From NCBI GenBank assembly GCA_036768475.1, contig DAIPMW010000015.1:27930-91929 (forward strand): 64,000 nt of DNA, written 5' to 3'. The translations under genes were made by a program, and so were the position numbers. This DNA is from JAEUMD01 sp036768475 (GTDB taxonomy: Bacteria; Pseudomonadota; Alphaproteobacteria; Rhizobiales; Hyphomicrobiaceae). Under the pieces are notes generated by a model. That model ran no database searches and had not been told where the DNA came from. It saw only the letters and a program-made list of their open reading frames with translations. Below, in pieces: positions 22,339 to 32,800 of the stretch (its first letter is position 1; each line of letters starts with the position of its first letter).

Positions 22339-23458
22339 ATGGACACGAGACGTTTGAAATTCGCGCTCTCGACTTGCGTTGCGCTCGCTCTTGGCGTGAC
22401 AGCAGCTAGCGCAGAGAAGTATCCGCCGCTTGCCACACTGCCGGCCGTTCCGGTGCCGGCCGATAACCCGATGTCGCCCGAGATCGTCGAACTCGGCAAG
22501 AAGCTCTTCTGGGACGGGCGCCTGTCGGGCAATGGCGAGTTCGGATGCGTGGTGTGCCATCAGCCCGATCTGGGAGGGGTACGGGCGGTCCGATTTCCTT
22601 CGGCTATCCAGGGACACAGCACTGGCGCAACTCGCAGACTGTCCTCAACAGCGCCTACTACAACAAGCTGTTCTGGGAGGGTAACGTCACCTCGCTTGAG
22701 GCACAGGCTCCGGCGGCTGCCGGTGGCGGCGTTGCCGGCAACGGCGATGGCTCGATGATGGAAATGAAGCTGCGCTTCGTTCCCGAGTACGTCGCGGAAT
22801 TCAAGAAGATCTTCGGAACAGATTGGCCGCACATTGCGCAGGCTTGGCAGGCGATCGCCGCCTTCCAGCGCACGATTGTGACCGATGCCAAGAAAGTGCC
22901 TTTCGATCGCTATCTGGCTGGCGACAAGAAGGCAATGGGTGAACCTGCGCAACGCGGCCTCAAGCTCTTCAATGGCAAGGCCGGCTGCATCTCGTGTCAC
23001 AACGGCGCACTTGCCTCCGACCAGCGCTACTACGCGACGGGCGTCCCCGCCGCCAAGGAGTTCAAGGAGGATCCCGTCCACCAGATCACGCTCCGCTGGG
23101 AGCTCTACCAGAAAGGCGTACCGGAGGATGTGTATCGCACCGGCGCCGACGATCTCGGCCTCTATCACAAGACCAAGCGGCCCGAAGACAAGGGCAAGTT
23201 CCGCACGCCATCTTTGCGCGAGCTGAAGTGGACCGCGCCCTACATGCACAACGGTGCGCTGGCCTCCCTGGCCGATATCGTCGCCTTTTATGAAAAGGCG
23301 GCGGCGAGGGCAACAAGGTGCTGAAGCCTTTGAAGCTCACGGACGCTGAGAAGGCTGATCTGGTTGCGTTCCTCGAAGCCTTGTCGATGGACGACCCGCT
23401 TCTCATGAAAGAGCCGAAGCTTCCCGAAACCAAGACCTGGGCGGAGTTCCCGAAATGA
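22339..23458 (+). pseudogene. Second di-haem cytochrome c peroxidase (IdrP2-like), two frameshifts
   Basis: Homologous to the preceding gene, but the reading frame changes twice. The first part (signal peptide, LGKKLFWDGRLSGNGEFGCVVCHQPDLG) runs in frame until about 22576. It then continues in another frame (TGGPISFGYPGTQHWRNS ... CISCH ... APYMHNGALASLADIVAFYEK) and changes again near 23300 to finish with LKPLKLTDAEKADLVAFLEAL. Each shift is explained by one missing base: a T in the GGGAGGGG region and a G in the GGCGGCGGC run. Restored, the gene would encode 373 residues. Either a recent double mutation or sequencing error in G-rich runs. The ATGA overlap with the Rieske gene is intact. Confidence 0.8.
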
Positions 23459-24003
23459 CAACACATCCGCAACAGACCTCTGAGAAACCGACGTCAGTTT
23501 CCTGCGTCAGCCGTCGCAACTTCCTTATACTGGGCGGATCCGCCATTACGGTTCTCGCAACATATGGCAGTGGCGCTCAAGCACAGCAGCTCGTCACCAG
23601 CTCCTACGCCCGCAAGGCGATTGGCAAGGTTTCGGCCTTGAAGCCAGGCGAGGCCGTCGCCTTCAAGTATCCGACCAAGGATATCGAAAATGTCCTTGTC
23701 ATGCTGTCGGAGGAGGCCGGCGGTGGCGTCGGCGAGAAACGTAACATCGTCGCATTCAACACCGTCTGCCCTCATATGGGCGGCGTCATGGACGCCAGCA
23801 CGTTCAAGTCCAAGCACAACGTGCTGGGGCCGTGCCCGCTGCACCTGTCGACCTTTGATCTGACCAAGCACGGCATGGTGGTCTCGGGGCATTCGGCCGC
23901 CAGCCTGCCACAGATCGTACTTGAGATCGACGGCGACGAAATCGTCGCCACCGGCGTCATGGGCCTCTTCTACGGCTACAACCGCAATCCAACCGGCGCG
24001 TGA
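23455..24003 (+). CDS. Rieske subunit of AioB/IdrB type
   Basis: A 182-residue Tat-exported Rieske protein. The twin-arginine motif SRRNFL is at 19-24 and the 2Fe-2S ligands are C105-X-H107 and C127-X2-H130 (CPHMGG ... CPLHLSTFD). The C-terminal GVMGLFYGYNRN matches arsenite-oxidase small subunits. It should relay electrons between the catalytic subunit's 3Fe-4S cluster and a periplasmic cytochrome. Its start overlaps the peroxidase stop (ATGA). The catalytic subunit gene begins 13 bases after its stop, and lacks its own Tat signal, so it is probably co-exported with this subunit. Confidence 0.88.
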   Translation: MTTHPQQTSEKPTSVSCVSRRNFLILGGSAITVLATYGSGAQAQQLVTSSYARKAIGKVSALKPGEAVAFKYPTKDIENVLVMLSEEAGGGVGEKRNIVAFNTVCPHMGGVMDASTFKSKHNVLGPCPLHLSTFDLTKHGMVVSGHSAASLPQIVLEIDGDEIVATGVMGLFYGYNRNPTGA

Positions 24004-24016
24004 GGGGAGCATCGAG

Positions 24017-26695
24017 ATGGCCAAGAAAGCAAAAACTTCCATCCAGAACAGCGAGCACGTGCCGTTGCCACCGCCGGAGGCAGAGGTGCTGACGACGGCT
24101 TGCGGCTACTGCATCGTCGCCTGCAGCTACAAGGTCTACCGCTGGCCGGTGGGCCGCGAAGGCGGTGCGGCGAAGGATCAGAACGCCTTCGGCGTGGATT
24201 TCCCGACCGGTGGCGCGCCTTGGATTGCGCCCTCGCAGCACAATATCGGCATGCACAACGGCCGGCCGCACCACATGATCGTGATCGCCGATCCGGACGC
24301 GACCGTCGTCAACCGCAACGGCAATCACTCGGTCCGCGGCGGCACTCTGGCGCAGAAGATCTACAATCCCGACACGCCGACGCGAGACCGGCTGAAGTAT
24401 CCGATGATCCGCATCGCCGGCGTCTTGACGCCTGTCTCATGGGACCTAGTTACCGACGTCATGGCGGAGGTGTCGAAGCACGTCCTGAAGAACCACGGCG
24501 AGCACGCCTGGGGCATGAAGACCTATTCCTACGAATACTTTGAGAACACCTACGCGATCTCCAAGCTCGTCAATCGCGCCATCGGCACACCCGTCCACGC
24601 GCCGCATGACAAGCCACAGAATGCAGAGGATGCGGCTGGTCTCGATGATGCTGGACTAAACTCGTTTGCGGCCTCCTACGACGACTGGGGCAAGTGCGAA
24701 GTCGCCTTCCTGTCGGGCGTCGACCCCTACGAGACGAAGACCGTGCTGTTCACCGAGTGGATGATGTACGGCGATGTGCCGGACAAGAAGATGATCTTTG
24801 TGACGCCGCACAAGACCATGGGCGTCGCCTATGGTGTGGATAGAGGAGGGCTTTGGCTCCCGGTCACACCCGGCACCGACACCGTCTTGCATCTCGCGCT
24901 GTCGAAGATCATCATTGACAACAAGTGGCAGGACCAGGAGTTCATCGACAAATGGGTCAACAACAAGTGGGAGATCGAATCGGGCTACGGCCGCGGCACT
25001 CGAAACACCCGCTGGCAGTGGCGCACGACCTGGGGCCGCTGGCAAAGCGACTGGAACGACTTCCAGAAGTTCATTGCCAATGAGAAGGCCGCCAATCTCG
25101 ATGAAGCGGCAGCCATTACTGGCATTGACAAGGACCTGATCCTCGCGGCCGCCGAGATGATCGCCAAGCCCAAGGCGGACGGCTCACGCCCGAAATCCTC
25201 CTTCATGTTGGAGAAGGGCAACTACTGGTCCAACAACTACATGAATACGGCCTCGCTTGCGACGCTCGGCCTGCTGTGCGGCGCTGGCAATCGTCCGGGA
25301 CAGGTCATCTCGCGCGGCGGCGGTCATCAGCGCGGCGGCATGGGCGCCGGCGGCGGCAAGGGCTTCCTCAGCCCTGAAAAGCATCCCGGGCGGCGCAAGA
25401 AGGCGCTCAACGTCGATCGCTGGGTGATGGACGGCAACGTCCGCTTCTTCTGGACCATCGGCCTGACATGGTTCGCAGCGATGCTGTCCTCGCAGGAGCT
25501 TTCAACCCGCGTCGGCGATCTGACGATCCGCAACAAGCATCAGCCGCGCAGCGTAGACCGCGACCATCTTATCAAGACGTTCATCGAGCGCGTCGACTCG
25601 GGCGGCATGGTTCTGGTCGACTCCGACATCTACCCGGTCGACCCGCTTAACACGCAGTATGCCGACATCGTGCTGCCGGCAGCCTGCTGGGGCGAGGTCG
25701 ACTTCACCCGCTGCAACGCCGAACGGCGTCTGCGCCTCTACGCCAAGTTCAATGATCCGCCGGGCGAGGCCAGGCCTGACTGGTGGGCGATCGGACATTT
25801 TGCCCAGAAGATGGGCTTCAAGGGATTCGACTGGAAGGAGTCCAACGACATCTTCGAAGAGGCAGCGCGCTTCTCGCGCGGCGGCGCGCTCAACTACTAT
25901 GCGCTCGCCGTTCATGCCAAGCGCGAGGGCAAGCGTGCGCACGAGAAGCTGCGTGAGCTCGGCACCACCGGTATCCAGACGCCGATCCGCGTGATCGAAG
26001 GTAAACTCGTCGGCACACCAAAGCTCCACGACCCCAACAACAAGTGGTGTGAGCTGGAGGACGTCACGACCGACCAGAAGTGGCTCTATGCCTTCGGCAC
26101 GCACACGGGCAAGGCGAACATGCTGAAGGCGCCCTGGAACAACGACAGCTGGTCGGACTTCTACGAGGCGATCAAGCCGCGCAAGGACAAGGGCGAGATC
26201 TGGATCACCAACGGTCGTGTCAACGAGACCTGGCAGTCTGGCTTCGACGACCTGCGCAAGCCCTACCTTGCAAAGCGCTGGCCGTGGCCGTTCATCGTTA
26301 TTCACCCCGACGACGCCAAGCCCAAAGGTATCGAGTCGGGCGATCTCGTCGAAGGCTTCAACGATACGGTCTATGTCCAGACCGGCCGGCCGATCGGCGT
26401 CAAGGACAAGGATCTGAGCTTCACCGAGCTTATGAAAAGCGGGCACATCAGGACCGTCAGCGGCCAGTTCGTCGCGGTTGCAATCGTGTCCGACGAAATC
26501 AAGCCCGGCGTTGCGAAGGCGGCCTTCAATTATCCGGGCTCGATGGCCAATGCGGTCTGCCACGCGGTGCCCGATCCGGTCAGCGGTAACTATCGCTACA
26601 AGCTCGGCCGTGGCGTCCTGCGGAAAGTGGGCGAATCCGCCTACAAGAAGAACTTCCTCGAGATGTCACTAAAGCCAAGACCGATACTGACCTAA
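24017..26695 (+). CDS. Molybdopterin oxidoreductase, arsenite oxidase/iodate reductase (AioA/IdrA) family
   Basis: An 892-residue catalytic subunit. The 3Fe-4S motif C29-X2-C32-X3-C36 is in ACGYCIVACSYKVYRWP. Other family signatures are YSYEYFENTYAISKL, SGVDPYETKT, RGGGHQRGG, YADIVLPAACWGEVDFTRCNAERRLRLY, GRVNETWQSGFDDLRKPY and DPVSGNYRYKLGRG. It is longer than the roughly 830 residues of classical AioA. The context (two di-haem peroxidases, no aioXSR, no aioC cytochrome) matches iodate reductase clusters better than arsenite oxidase ones. No substrate can be proved from sequence. The start at 24017 follows GAGGGGAGC. A terminator follows at 26720. Confidence 0.85.
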   Translation: MAKKAKTSIQNSEHVPLPPPEAEVLTTACGYCIVACSYKVYRWPVGREGGAAKDQNAFGVDFPTGGAPWIAPSQHNIGMHNGRPHHMIVIADPDATVVNRNGNHSVRGGTLAQKIYNPDTPTRDRLKYPMIRIAGVLTPVSWDLVTDVMAEVSKHVLKNHGEHAWGMKTYSYEYFENTYAISKLVNRAIGTPVHAPHDKPQNAEDAAGLDDAGLNSFAASYDDWGKCEVAFLSGVDPYETKTVLFTEWMMYGDVPDKKMIFVTPHKTMGVAYGVDRGGLWLPVTPGTDTVLHLALSKIIIDNKWQDQEFIDKWVNNKWEIESGYGRGTRNTRWQWRTTWGRWQSDWNDFQKFIANEKAANLDEAAAITGIDKDLILAAAEMIAKPKADGSRPKSSFMLEKGNYWSNNYMNTASLATLGLLCGAGNRPGQVISRGGGHQRGGMGAGGGKGFLSPEKHPGRRKKALNVDRWVMDGNVRFFWTIGLTWFAAMLSSQELSTRVGDLTIRNKHQPRSVDRDHLIKTFIERVDSGGMVLVDSDIYPVDPLNTQYADIVLPAACWGEVDFTRCNAERRLRLYAKFNDPPGEARPDWWAIGHFAQKMGFKGFDWKESNDIFEEAARFSRGGALNYYALAVHAKREGKRAHEKLRELGTTGIQTPIRVIEGKLVGTPKLHDPNNKWCELEDVTTDQKWLYAFGTHTGKANMLKAPWNNDSWSDFYEAIKPRKDKGEIWITNGRVNETWQSGFDDLRKPYLAKRWPWPFIVIHPDDAKPKGIESGDLVEGFNDTVYVQTGRPIGVKDKDLSFTELMKSGHIRTVSGQFVAVAIVSDEIKPGVAKAAFNYPGSMANAVCHAVPDPVSGNYRYKLGRGVLRKVGESAYKKNFLEMSLKPRPILT

Positions 26696-26719
26696 CACGG
26701 GCCCTCCGCGAAGCTCATA

Positions 26720-26757
26720 AGCCGCCGTTTCCCCGGGAGACGACGGCTCATTTTTTT
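26720..26757 (+). terminator. Rho-independent terminator after the Idr/Aio-type operon
   Basis: AGCCGCCGT (26720-26728) pairs with ACGACGGCT (26740-26748) and is followed by CA and seven T residues (26751-26757). Confidence 0.75.
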
Positions 26758-26842
26758 GCCGGCGGCGCGCCAGTGCGAGCAGCACACTCACTCGGTCCAA
26801 ACGACCTGCAAATTCTGAGAGACACGGTCACTCGGCGGCACA

Positions 26843-27280
26843 TCACTTCGAGTCTCTGATGGGCGGGATCAGAAGATCGATCTTTTCTTGATCGAGACAG
26901 ATGCGGTCACTGCAAGGCTGGAAATCGAGAACGGCACGCGACGATACTTTCGGGCCGGCTGACAGTGGCGCAGGAATCTCGACATGTCCTTCGTAAGGGG
27001 CGAGTTTGCGATCGCTGACACCGAGCTTGCGCCGGACCGTTTCAGGATAGTTGATGGCAGCGTCTGCAGTGTCGATCAGTGACAACCTTGTCGGAATCAG
27101 AAGATCATCGAGCGGCTTGGCGGAGTTAATATGCCAACCGGGTGCGATCTCGATCTGGACAAGTAGTTTCTCCGGACCTTGCTTGGCGGTGACGTGCACG
27201 GCACCTCTGCCTGCAACTCTTATGGTGCCTGTCTCGCCGCGACCTGCCGTAAATCCAATTGTGTCCAGCGACTTCTGCAT
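26843..27280 (-). CDS. DsbD N-terminal-like domain protein, possibly a fragment
   Basis: A 145-residue frame whose sequence resembles the immunoglobulin-like N-terminal domain of DsbD/DipZ (LLVQIEIAPGWHINSAKPLDDLLIPTRLSL ... YEGHVEIPAPL ... LDFQPCSDRICLDQEKIDLLIP). The Cys pair in FQPCSDRIC matches the thiol pair that takes electrons in DsbD. No signal peptide or membrane domain is present and a stop codon lies immediately before the ATG. It could be a detached remnant of a larger thiol-disulfide reductase or a small cytoplasmic relative. It points towards the Idr terminator and is convergent with that operon. Confidence 0.6.
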   Translation of the reverse strand: MQKSLDTIGFTAGRGETGTIRVAGRGAVHVTAKQGPEKLLVQIEIAPGWHINSAKPLDDLLIPTRLSLIDTADAAINYPETVRRKLGVSDRKLAPYEGHVEIPAPLSAGPKVSSRAVLDFQPCSDRICLDQEKIDLLIPPIRDSK

Positions 27281-27440
27281 TTCCTACCTGCGGACATCTC
27301 GCTCTATCTCGCACTAAGGAAATGGAAGCAGGGTATCGCGCGGGCAACCGTGCGATCGAGAAGCTCAACCGGCGGACACGGAAATTTGCGTTGCCCTGTC
27401 AGCGTCCCACTGCGATCGTGAACTTTGGAGGTTCCTCAAC

Positions 27441-27839
27441 TTGTCCCTTTTTCGTTCCATGCTCTCGGTCGTCGTCGCGGTTGCGATCGCTTTCGCGCCG
27501 ATGGCGACTGCGTGGGCGGGCGGAGCCAAGGTGATGGGCACGGCCATGCCTCACATGGCCCACCATGCGGGTGAAGACGAGGGCAGTGCAGCCGTGGCTC
27601 CCATGGAGGACTGCGCCTTAATGTTAAAGGGCGCTGCGAATGCGGTTAACTGTCCATGCTGCGACAAGGACAATGCTTGCACACCCCAGTTCTGCATGGC
27701 CAAGTGCTTCCAGCTTCTTGGCATGGCCATGCAATCAGGTCCAGTCGCTGCCTTGGTGTTAGCGCGGCTTCGGCCGACGGTGCCTGCTCGTCCGCCCGAC
27801 TGGTCAGCCCAACCTCAGCCTCCACCCCCCCGAACCTGA
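27441..27839 (+). CDS. Secreted Cys/His/Met-rich protein of unknown family
   Basis: A 132-residue product from TTG at 27441 (GGAGG upstream) with a signal peptide ending near WA-GG (residue 26). Its mature part is rich in possible metal ligands: PHMAHHAGEDE, MEDCALML, VNCPCCDKDNACTPQFCMAKC, with Met clusters. It precedes a FixH/YtkA-like protein and Cus-type efflux genes, which points to periplasmic copper or silver binding. A proline-rich tail closes it. No named family recognised. The TTG start is tentative; the in-frame ATG at 27459 (MLSVVV) would still give a signal peptide. Confidence 0.6.
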   Translation: MSLFRSMLSVVVAVAIAFAPMATAWAGGAKVMGTAMPHMAHHAGEDEGSAAVAPMEDCALMLKGAANAVNCPCCDKDNACTPQFCMAKCFQLLGMAMQSGPVAALVLARLRPTVPARPPDWSAQPQPPPPRT

Positions 27840-27955
27840 TTCATCGACGAGGCCCCGCATTTAGTCGCGGGCGCTGGCGCCTGGATTTCGTCCAGCGCCG
27901 ATCGCAACCGGCTCGGTGCCGCTGCGAGAGCTTTCTCTATGGACAGGATCAGATC

Positions 27956-28354
27956 ATGGCATTCGAACTCTCTCTTCGCGCAGGCCTCGTGGCCCTCGCG
28001 CTCTCCCTCGGTACGGTACAGGCCTTGGCCGCCGCCGCAGACTACGAATTCCAACCGCTCAAAGCCGACGTGAAAAACGGCAACGGCAGCGAGCTTGCCG
28101 TCCGTCTGGTGCACAAGCCATCGGGCAAGCCCGTTCCCGGAGCGGTGCTGTTCCGCACTCGCCTCGACATGGCCCCCGACAAAATGGCCGACATGACGGC
28201 TAAGCACGAGGCCATGCCGTCATCTGAGCCGGGCGTCTATCGCTTCAAGGCCAACCTCACCATGGCCGGCGGCTGGGCGTTCCGCGTCATGGCCAAAGTG
28301 CCGGGTGAGAAGGATACAGTGCAGGGCGTCTTCGTATTCCAGGCCAAGGACTGA
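27956..28354 (+). CDS. FixH/YtkA-like secreted protein
   Basis: A 132-residue protein with a signal peptide (LVALALSLGTVQALAAA) and a single Ig-like YtkA/FixH domain: ADYEFQPLKADVKNGNGSELAVRLVHKPSGKPVPGAVLFRTRLDMAPDKMADM ... YRFKANLTMAGGWAFRVMAKVPG. Such proteins often precede CusB/CusA genes and probably deliver or sense periplasmic copper; the Met residues in DMAPDKMADM are candidates. It ends ten bases before the efflux adaptor gene, so it is the first co-transcribed gene of the cus operon. Confidence 0.8.
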   Translation: MAFELSLRAGLVALALSLGTVQALAAAADYEFQPLKADVKNGNGSELAVRLVHKPSGKPVPGAVLFRTRLDMAPDKMADMTAKHEAMPSSEPGVYRFKANLTMAGGWAFRVMAKVPGEKDTVQGVFVFQAKD

Positions 28355-28364
28355 GGGGTCCCCG

Positions 28365-29813
28365 ATGAGCAAGCTCCTTACCGGAGGGATCGCCGTCGTG
28401 GCGGTCCTTTCCGCAAGCGTTGCCGGCTACCGCCTCGGTGCCGGCACGTGGCCCGATCCGCGACACTGGACCACGAATTCGGCCCTGGATGCCGTTGCCA
28501 TGCCGGCGGCCGCGCCGAAAGAGCGCAAGGTGCTCTATTGGAGGCATCCGGAAGGCGATACCGACTTCTCCGCACAGCCGAAAAAGACCGGAGACGGGCG
28601 CGACTATGTGGCGGTCTACGACGACGAGGAAGCGGACTTCGCTCAGGCCAAGCCGATGGAGCCGCCCAAGTCTGCCGGCGGTGCGCCGAAGAAGATCCTC
28701 TACTATCGCAATCCCATGGGGCTGCCCGACACCTCGCCGGTGCCGAAGAAGGACTGGATGGGGATGGACTACATCCCCGTCTACGAGGGTGAGGAAGACG
28801 AGCCGGGCACCGTCAAGGTCAGCACCGCCAAGCTGCAGAACGCGGGGGTGCGCTCCGAGCCGGCAGCGATGCGTCGCCTCGTGCGTCCAATCCGCGCGCC
28901 GGGTGTGGCGAAGCCTGACGAGCGCACACTGTTATCGGTAGCGCTCCGCGCAGACAGCTTCATCGAGAAGCTCTACGTAAACGAGACCGGTCGCCAAGTG
29001 ACGACGGGCGAGCCGCTGTTTCGTATCTACAGCCCGGACATGGTCAAGGTGCAGGTCGACTACCGCATCTCGACGAACGCGACGGGCAATCGCGACGATA
29101 GGGGCGCACTGCAACGGCTGCAGAACCTGCAGCTTCCCGAAGCCGTCATGGCTGAGCTCAGGCGCACACGCGAGCCAATCATCTCCTTCGACTGGCCTTC
29201 GCCGGTGTCCGGCGTCGTCATGCAGAAGAAAGCCATCGAGGGCATGATGATGAAGGCTGGCGACGAAATGATGCGTCTCGCCGATCTCTCCTCGATTTGG
29301 GTGGTCGCCGATGTGGCCGAGCAGGACATCGCACAGGTTCGCGTCGGCTCAAGGGCGAACGTCACCTTCCACGCGTTTCCGAATGAGGTGTTCGAGGGGC
29401 GCGTGACATTCATCCTGCATGAGCTGGAGATGGCGACCCGTACGGCGAAAGTTCGCATTGAGGTCGCCAATCCCGATTACCGCATCAAGCACGAGATGTT
29501 CGCAGATGTGGAGATCAATGCCGGCGACAACGAGGCCGAGCGCCTCAGCGTGCCCGTCTCGGCGCTGATCGACAGCGGCAATAGGCAGGTCGTGATCGTC
29601 GATCGCGACGGAGGCCGCTTCGAGCCACGCGCCGTCAAGGTCGGCGTGCGCGGCGAAGGTTACATCGAGATCAGCGAGGGGATCAAGGCCGGCGAGAACG
29701 TGGTCGTCGCGGCGAACTTCCTGATCGATGCCGAGAGCAATCTGAAAGCCGCGCTGTCGAGCTTCACTGCCGATCCGGCACCCGTGTCAGCGCCTGCCCC
29801 ACCGGAACAGTAG
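28365..29813 (+). CDS. cusB: CusB-type RND efflux periplasmic adaptor with two metal-binding domains
   Basis: A 482-residue adaptor anchored by an N-terminal hydrophobic segment (LLTGGIAVVAVLSASVAGYRL). Two heavy-metal-binding repeats follow (KVLYWRHPEGDTDFSAQPKK ... DYVAVYD, and KILYYRNPMGLPDTSPVPKKDWMGMDYIPVY). Then come the lipoyl/barrel parts of an efflux adaptor (IEKLYVNETGRQVTTGEPLFRIYSP, SGVVMQKKAIEGMMMKAGDEMMRLADLSSIWVVADV). It connects the RND pump to an outer-membrane channel and hands over Cu(I)/Ag(I). The first repeat lacks the usual MHP core (WRHP). Two bases separate it from cusA. Confidence 0.88.
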   Translation: MSKLLTGGIAVVAVLSASVAGYRLGAGTWPDPRHWTTNSALDAVAMPAAAPKERKVLYWRHPEGDTDFSAQPKKTGDGRDYVAVYDDEEADFAQAKPMEPPKSAGGAPKKILYYRNPMGLPDTSPVPKKDWMGMDYIPVYEGEEDEPGTVKVSTAKLQNAGVRSEPAAMRRLVRPIRAPGVAKPDERTLLSVALRADSFIEKLYVNETGRQVTTGEPLFRIYSPDMVKVQVDYRISTNATGNRDDRGALQRLQNLQLPEAVMAELRRTREPIISFDWPSPVSGVVMQKKAIEGMMMKAGDEMMRLADLSSIWVVADVAEQDIAQVRVGSRANVTFHAFPNEVFEGRVTFILHELEMATRTAKVRIEVANPDYRIKHEMFADVEINAGDNEAERLSVPVSALIDSGNRQVVIVDRDGGRFEPRAVKVGVRGEGYIEISEGIKAGENVVVAANFLIDAESNLKAALSSFTADPAPVSAPAPPEQ

Positions 29814-29815
29814 CC

Positions 29816-32800
29816 ATGATCACCCGCATAATCCGTTGGTCCGCGACCAACATCCCGCTGATCCTGATCGCCACGGTGTTTGCGACGGCAGCCGGTCTCT
29901 ATGCTCTGTCGAAAGTGCCGCTCGACGCAATTCCCGACCTCTCCGACACGCAAGTCATTGTGTTCACGGAGTTCGCGGGCCAGGCGCCGCAGGTGGTCGA
30001 GGATCAGGTCACCTTCCCGGTCTCGACGGCCATGCTGTCGGTACCGCGCGCAAAAGTGGTGCGAGGCTTCTCGTTTTTCGGCGTATCGTTCGTCTACATC
30101 ATTTTTGAGGAAGGTACTGACATCTACTGGGCGCGCTCGCGCGTGCTCGAATACCTGTCCGGGGTAACGCGGACGCTACCTCAAGGCGTCGTACCAACCC
30201 TCGGACCGGACGCGACCGGCGTTGGCTGGGTCTACCAGTACGCCGTGATGGCCGAGGAACGCAATCTCGCCGAACTTCGATCCACGCAGGACTGGCAGGT
30301 ACGTTTCGCCGTCGCCAAGGCTGAGGGCGTCGCCGAGGTCGCGAGCGTCGGCGGCTTCGTGCGCCAGTACTCCGTCGTTGTCGATCCGCGCCGGCTGCGA
30401 GCCTTCGATATCCCGTTGTCCAAGGTCCGCGACGCCATCCGTGAGTCGAACATGGACGTCGGCGGCCGGGTCGTCGAGTTAGCCGAGACCGAGTTCATGG
30501 TGCGCGGGCGCGGCTACCTCAAGAGCATCGCCGACATCGAGAACATTGTGCTGAAATCACAAGAGGGTACACCGGTGCTCATCAAGGACGTGGCGCGCGT
30601 CGAAATGGCGCCCGACGAGCGCCGTGGCGTTACCGAGCTCAATGGCGAGGGCGAGGTCGTGGCCGGCATCGCCATCCAGCGCTATGGGCAGAATGCGCTT
30701 TCCGTCATAGCCAGCATCAAGGAGCGCCTTGCCGAGATCAGCGGCAGCCTGCCGAAAGGCACCGAGATCGTTCCGGTCTACGATCGCTCCGATCTGATCA
30801 ACCGCGCCATCACCACGCTGAAGGTCACGCTCGTCGAGGAAAGCGCCATCGTGGCGCTGGTCTGCTTCGTGTTCTTGCTGCACGCGCGCAGCGCGCTCGT
30901 CGCCATCATCACGCTACCGCTGGGCATCCTCATCGCTTACATCTGCATGTGGACGCTCGGCATCTCTTCCAACATCATGAGTCTCGGCGGTATCGCCATC
31001 GCCATCGGCGCCATGATCGACGCGGCCATCGTCATGATCGAGAACGCGCACAAGCATCTGGAGCGCAGCACCCCGGACAAGCCGAGAACGGAAGTGCTGA
31101 TCGAGGCCGCGAGCGAGGTTGGGCCCTCGCTGTTCTTCTCGCTGCTCATCATTACCGTGTCGTTCCTGCCGATCTTCGCGCTGGAGGCGCAGGAGGGGCT
31201 TTTGTTCAAGCCACTCGCCTGGACCAAGACGTTCGCGATGGCGGCAGCAGCGTTGCTCTCCATTACCGTGGTACCAGCGCTGATGGTGCTGTTCGTGCGC
31301 GGGCGCATCATTCCCGAGCACAAGAACCCGATCAACCGTCTACTGATCTGGCTCTATCGACCGATCATCCGTAGCGTGCTGAAGGCCAAGGTGTTCACGA
31401 TCGCCGTTGCCCTGATGATCCTCGCCGGCAGTGTCTGGCCGGCAACCAAGCTCGGCTCTGAGTTCATGCCCAATCTGAACGAGGGCACAATCATGTACAT
31501 GCCGACGACGCTGCCCGGCCTCTCCATCACCAAGTCGGCCGAACTTCTGCAGATCCAGAATCGCATCATCAAGACCTTCCCCGAGGTGGAGAGCGTGTTC
31601 GGCAAGGCGGGCCGCGCGGTGACGGCCACCGATCCAGCGCCGACGGAAATGTTTGAGACGGTGATCAACCTGAAACCGCAGAAGGATTGGCGCCAGGGCG
31701 TCACCATCGACAGTCTGATCCAGGAAATGGACAAGGCGCTGCAGTTTCCTGGCGTGTCGAATGCCTGGACGATGCCAATCAAGGCACGCATCGACATGCT
31801 GGCAACCGGCATCCGGACACCTGTGGGCGTCAAAGTGATCGGGCAGGATCTCACCGTCATCGAGAAGCTTGCGCGCGAGATCGAGACTGCAATCAAATCA
31901 GTGCCGGGGACGTCGAGCGCCTTTGCCGAGCGCATCATCGGCGGCTACTACCTCGATATCGAGCCAAACCGGCGCGAGCTGGCGCGCTACGGACTGATGA
32001 TCGCAGACGTCCAGCAGGTCGTGTCATCGGCGCTCGGTGCCGAGACGGTGACGACGACCGTTGAAGGCCGCGAGCGGTATGGTGTTTCTGTCCGCTACCC
32101 GCGCGACGTGCGCTCCGATCCGCAGGCTATCGCACGCGAGGTGCTCGTGCCGCTGCCCAACGGCGCTTCGATCCCGCTAGGCCAGGTGGCTAAGGTGAAT
32201 CTGGTGCGTGGTCCGGGCGGCATTCGCACGGAAAACGCCCAGCTCGCCGCCTACATCTTTGTCGATGCGCGTGAGCGCGACCTCGGCAGCTACGTCGCCG
32301 ACGCCAAGCAGGCCGTTGCAGCCTCGGTCAAATTCCCGCCAGGCTACTACGCCGTCTGGAGCGGGCAGTTCGAGTTCTACGAACGGGCGAAGAAGCGGCT
32401 CGCTGTCGTGGTGCCGCTGACGCTGTTGATCATCCTGTTGCTGCTCTACCTCAACTTCCGCCGCATGACCGAGACGCTGATCGTCATGCTGTCGCTGCCC
32501 TTCGCGCTGGTCGGAGGGCTCTGGCTGATGTGGTGGATGGGCTTCAACCTGTCCGTTGCCGTCGCCGTCGGCTTCATCGCGCTGGCTGGCGTCGCGGCCG
32601 AGACCGGCGTCATCATGCTGATCTATCTCGACCACGCCTGGGAAGGTCAGAAGCGGAAGGCGATTGCCGAAAATCGCACCATCACGCGGGCAGATCTCAG
32701 CGCCGCGATCATGGAAGGCGCCGTTGAGCGCGTGCGCCCGAAGATGATGACGGTCATCGCCATTATGGCCGGCCTCGTGCCGATTTTGTGGAGCCACGGC

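Noticed and set aside
23455..26695. Plain arsenite oxidase (aioBA) call
   Set aside because: Family fits, but two di-haem peroxidases, missing aioXSR and a longer catalytic subunit favour the Idr type; kept as AioA/IdrA family without a fixed symbol.
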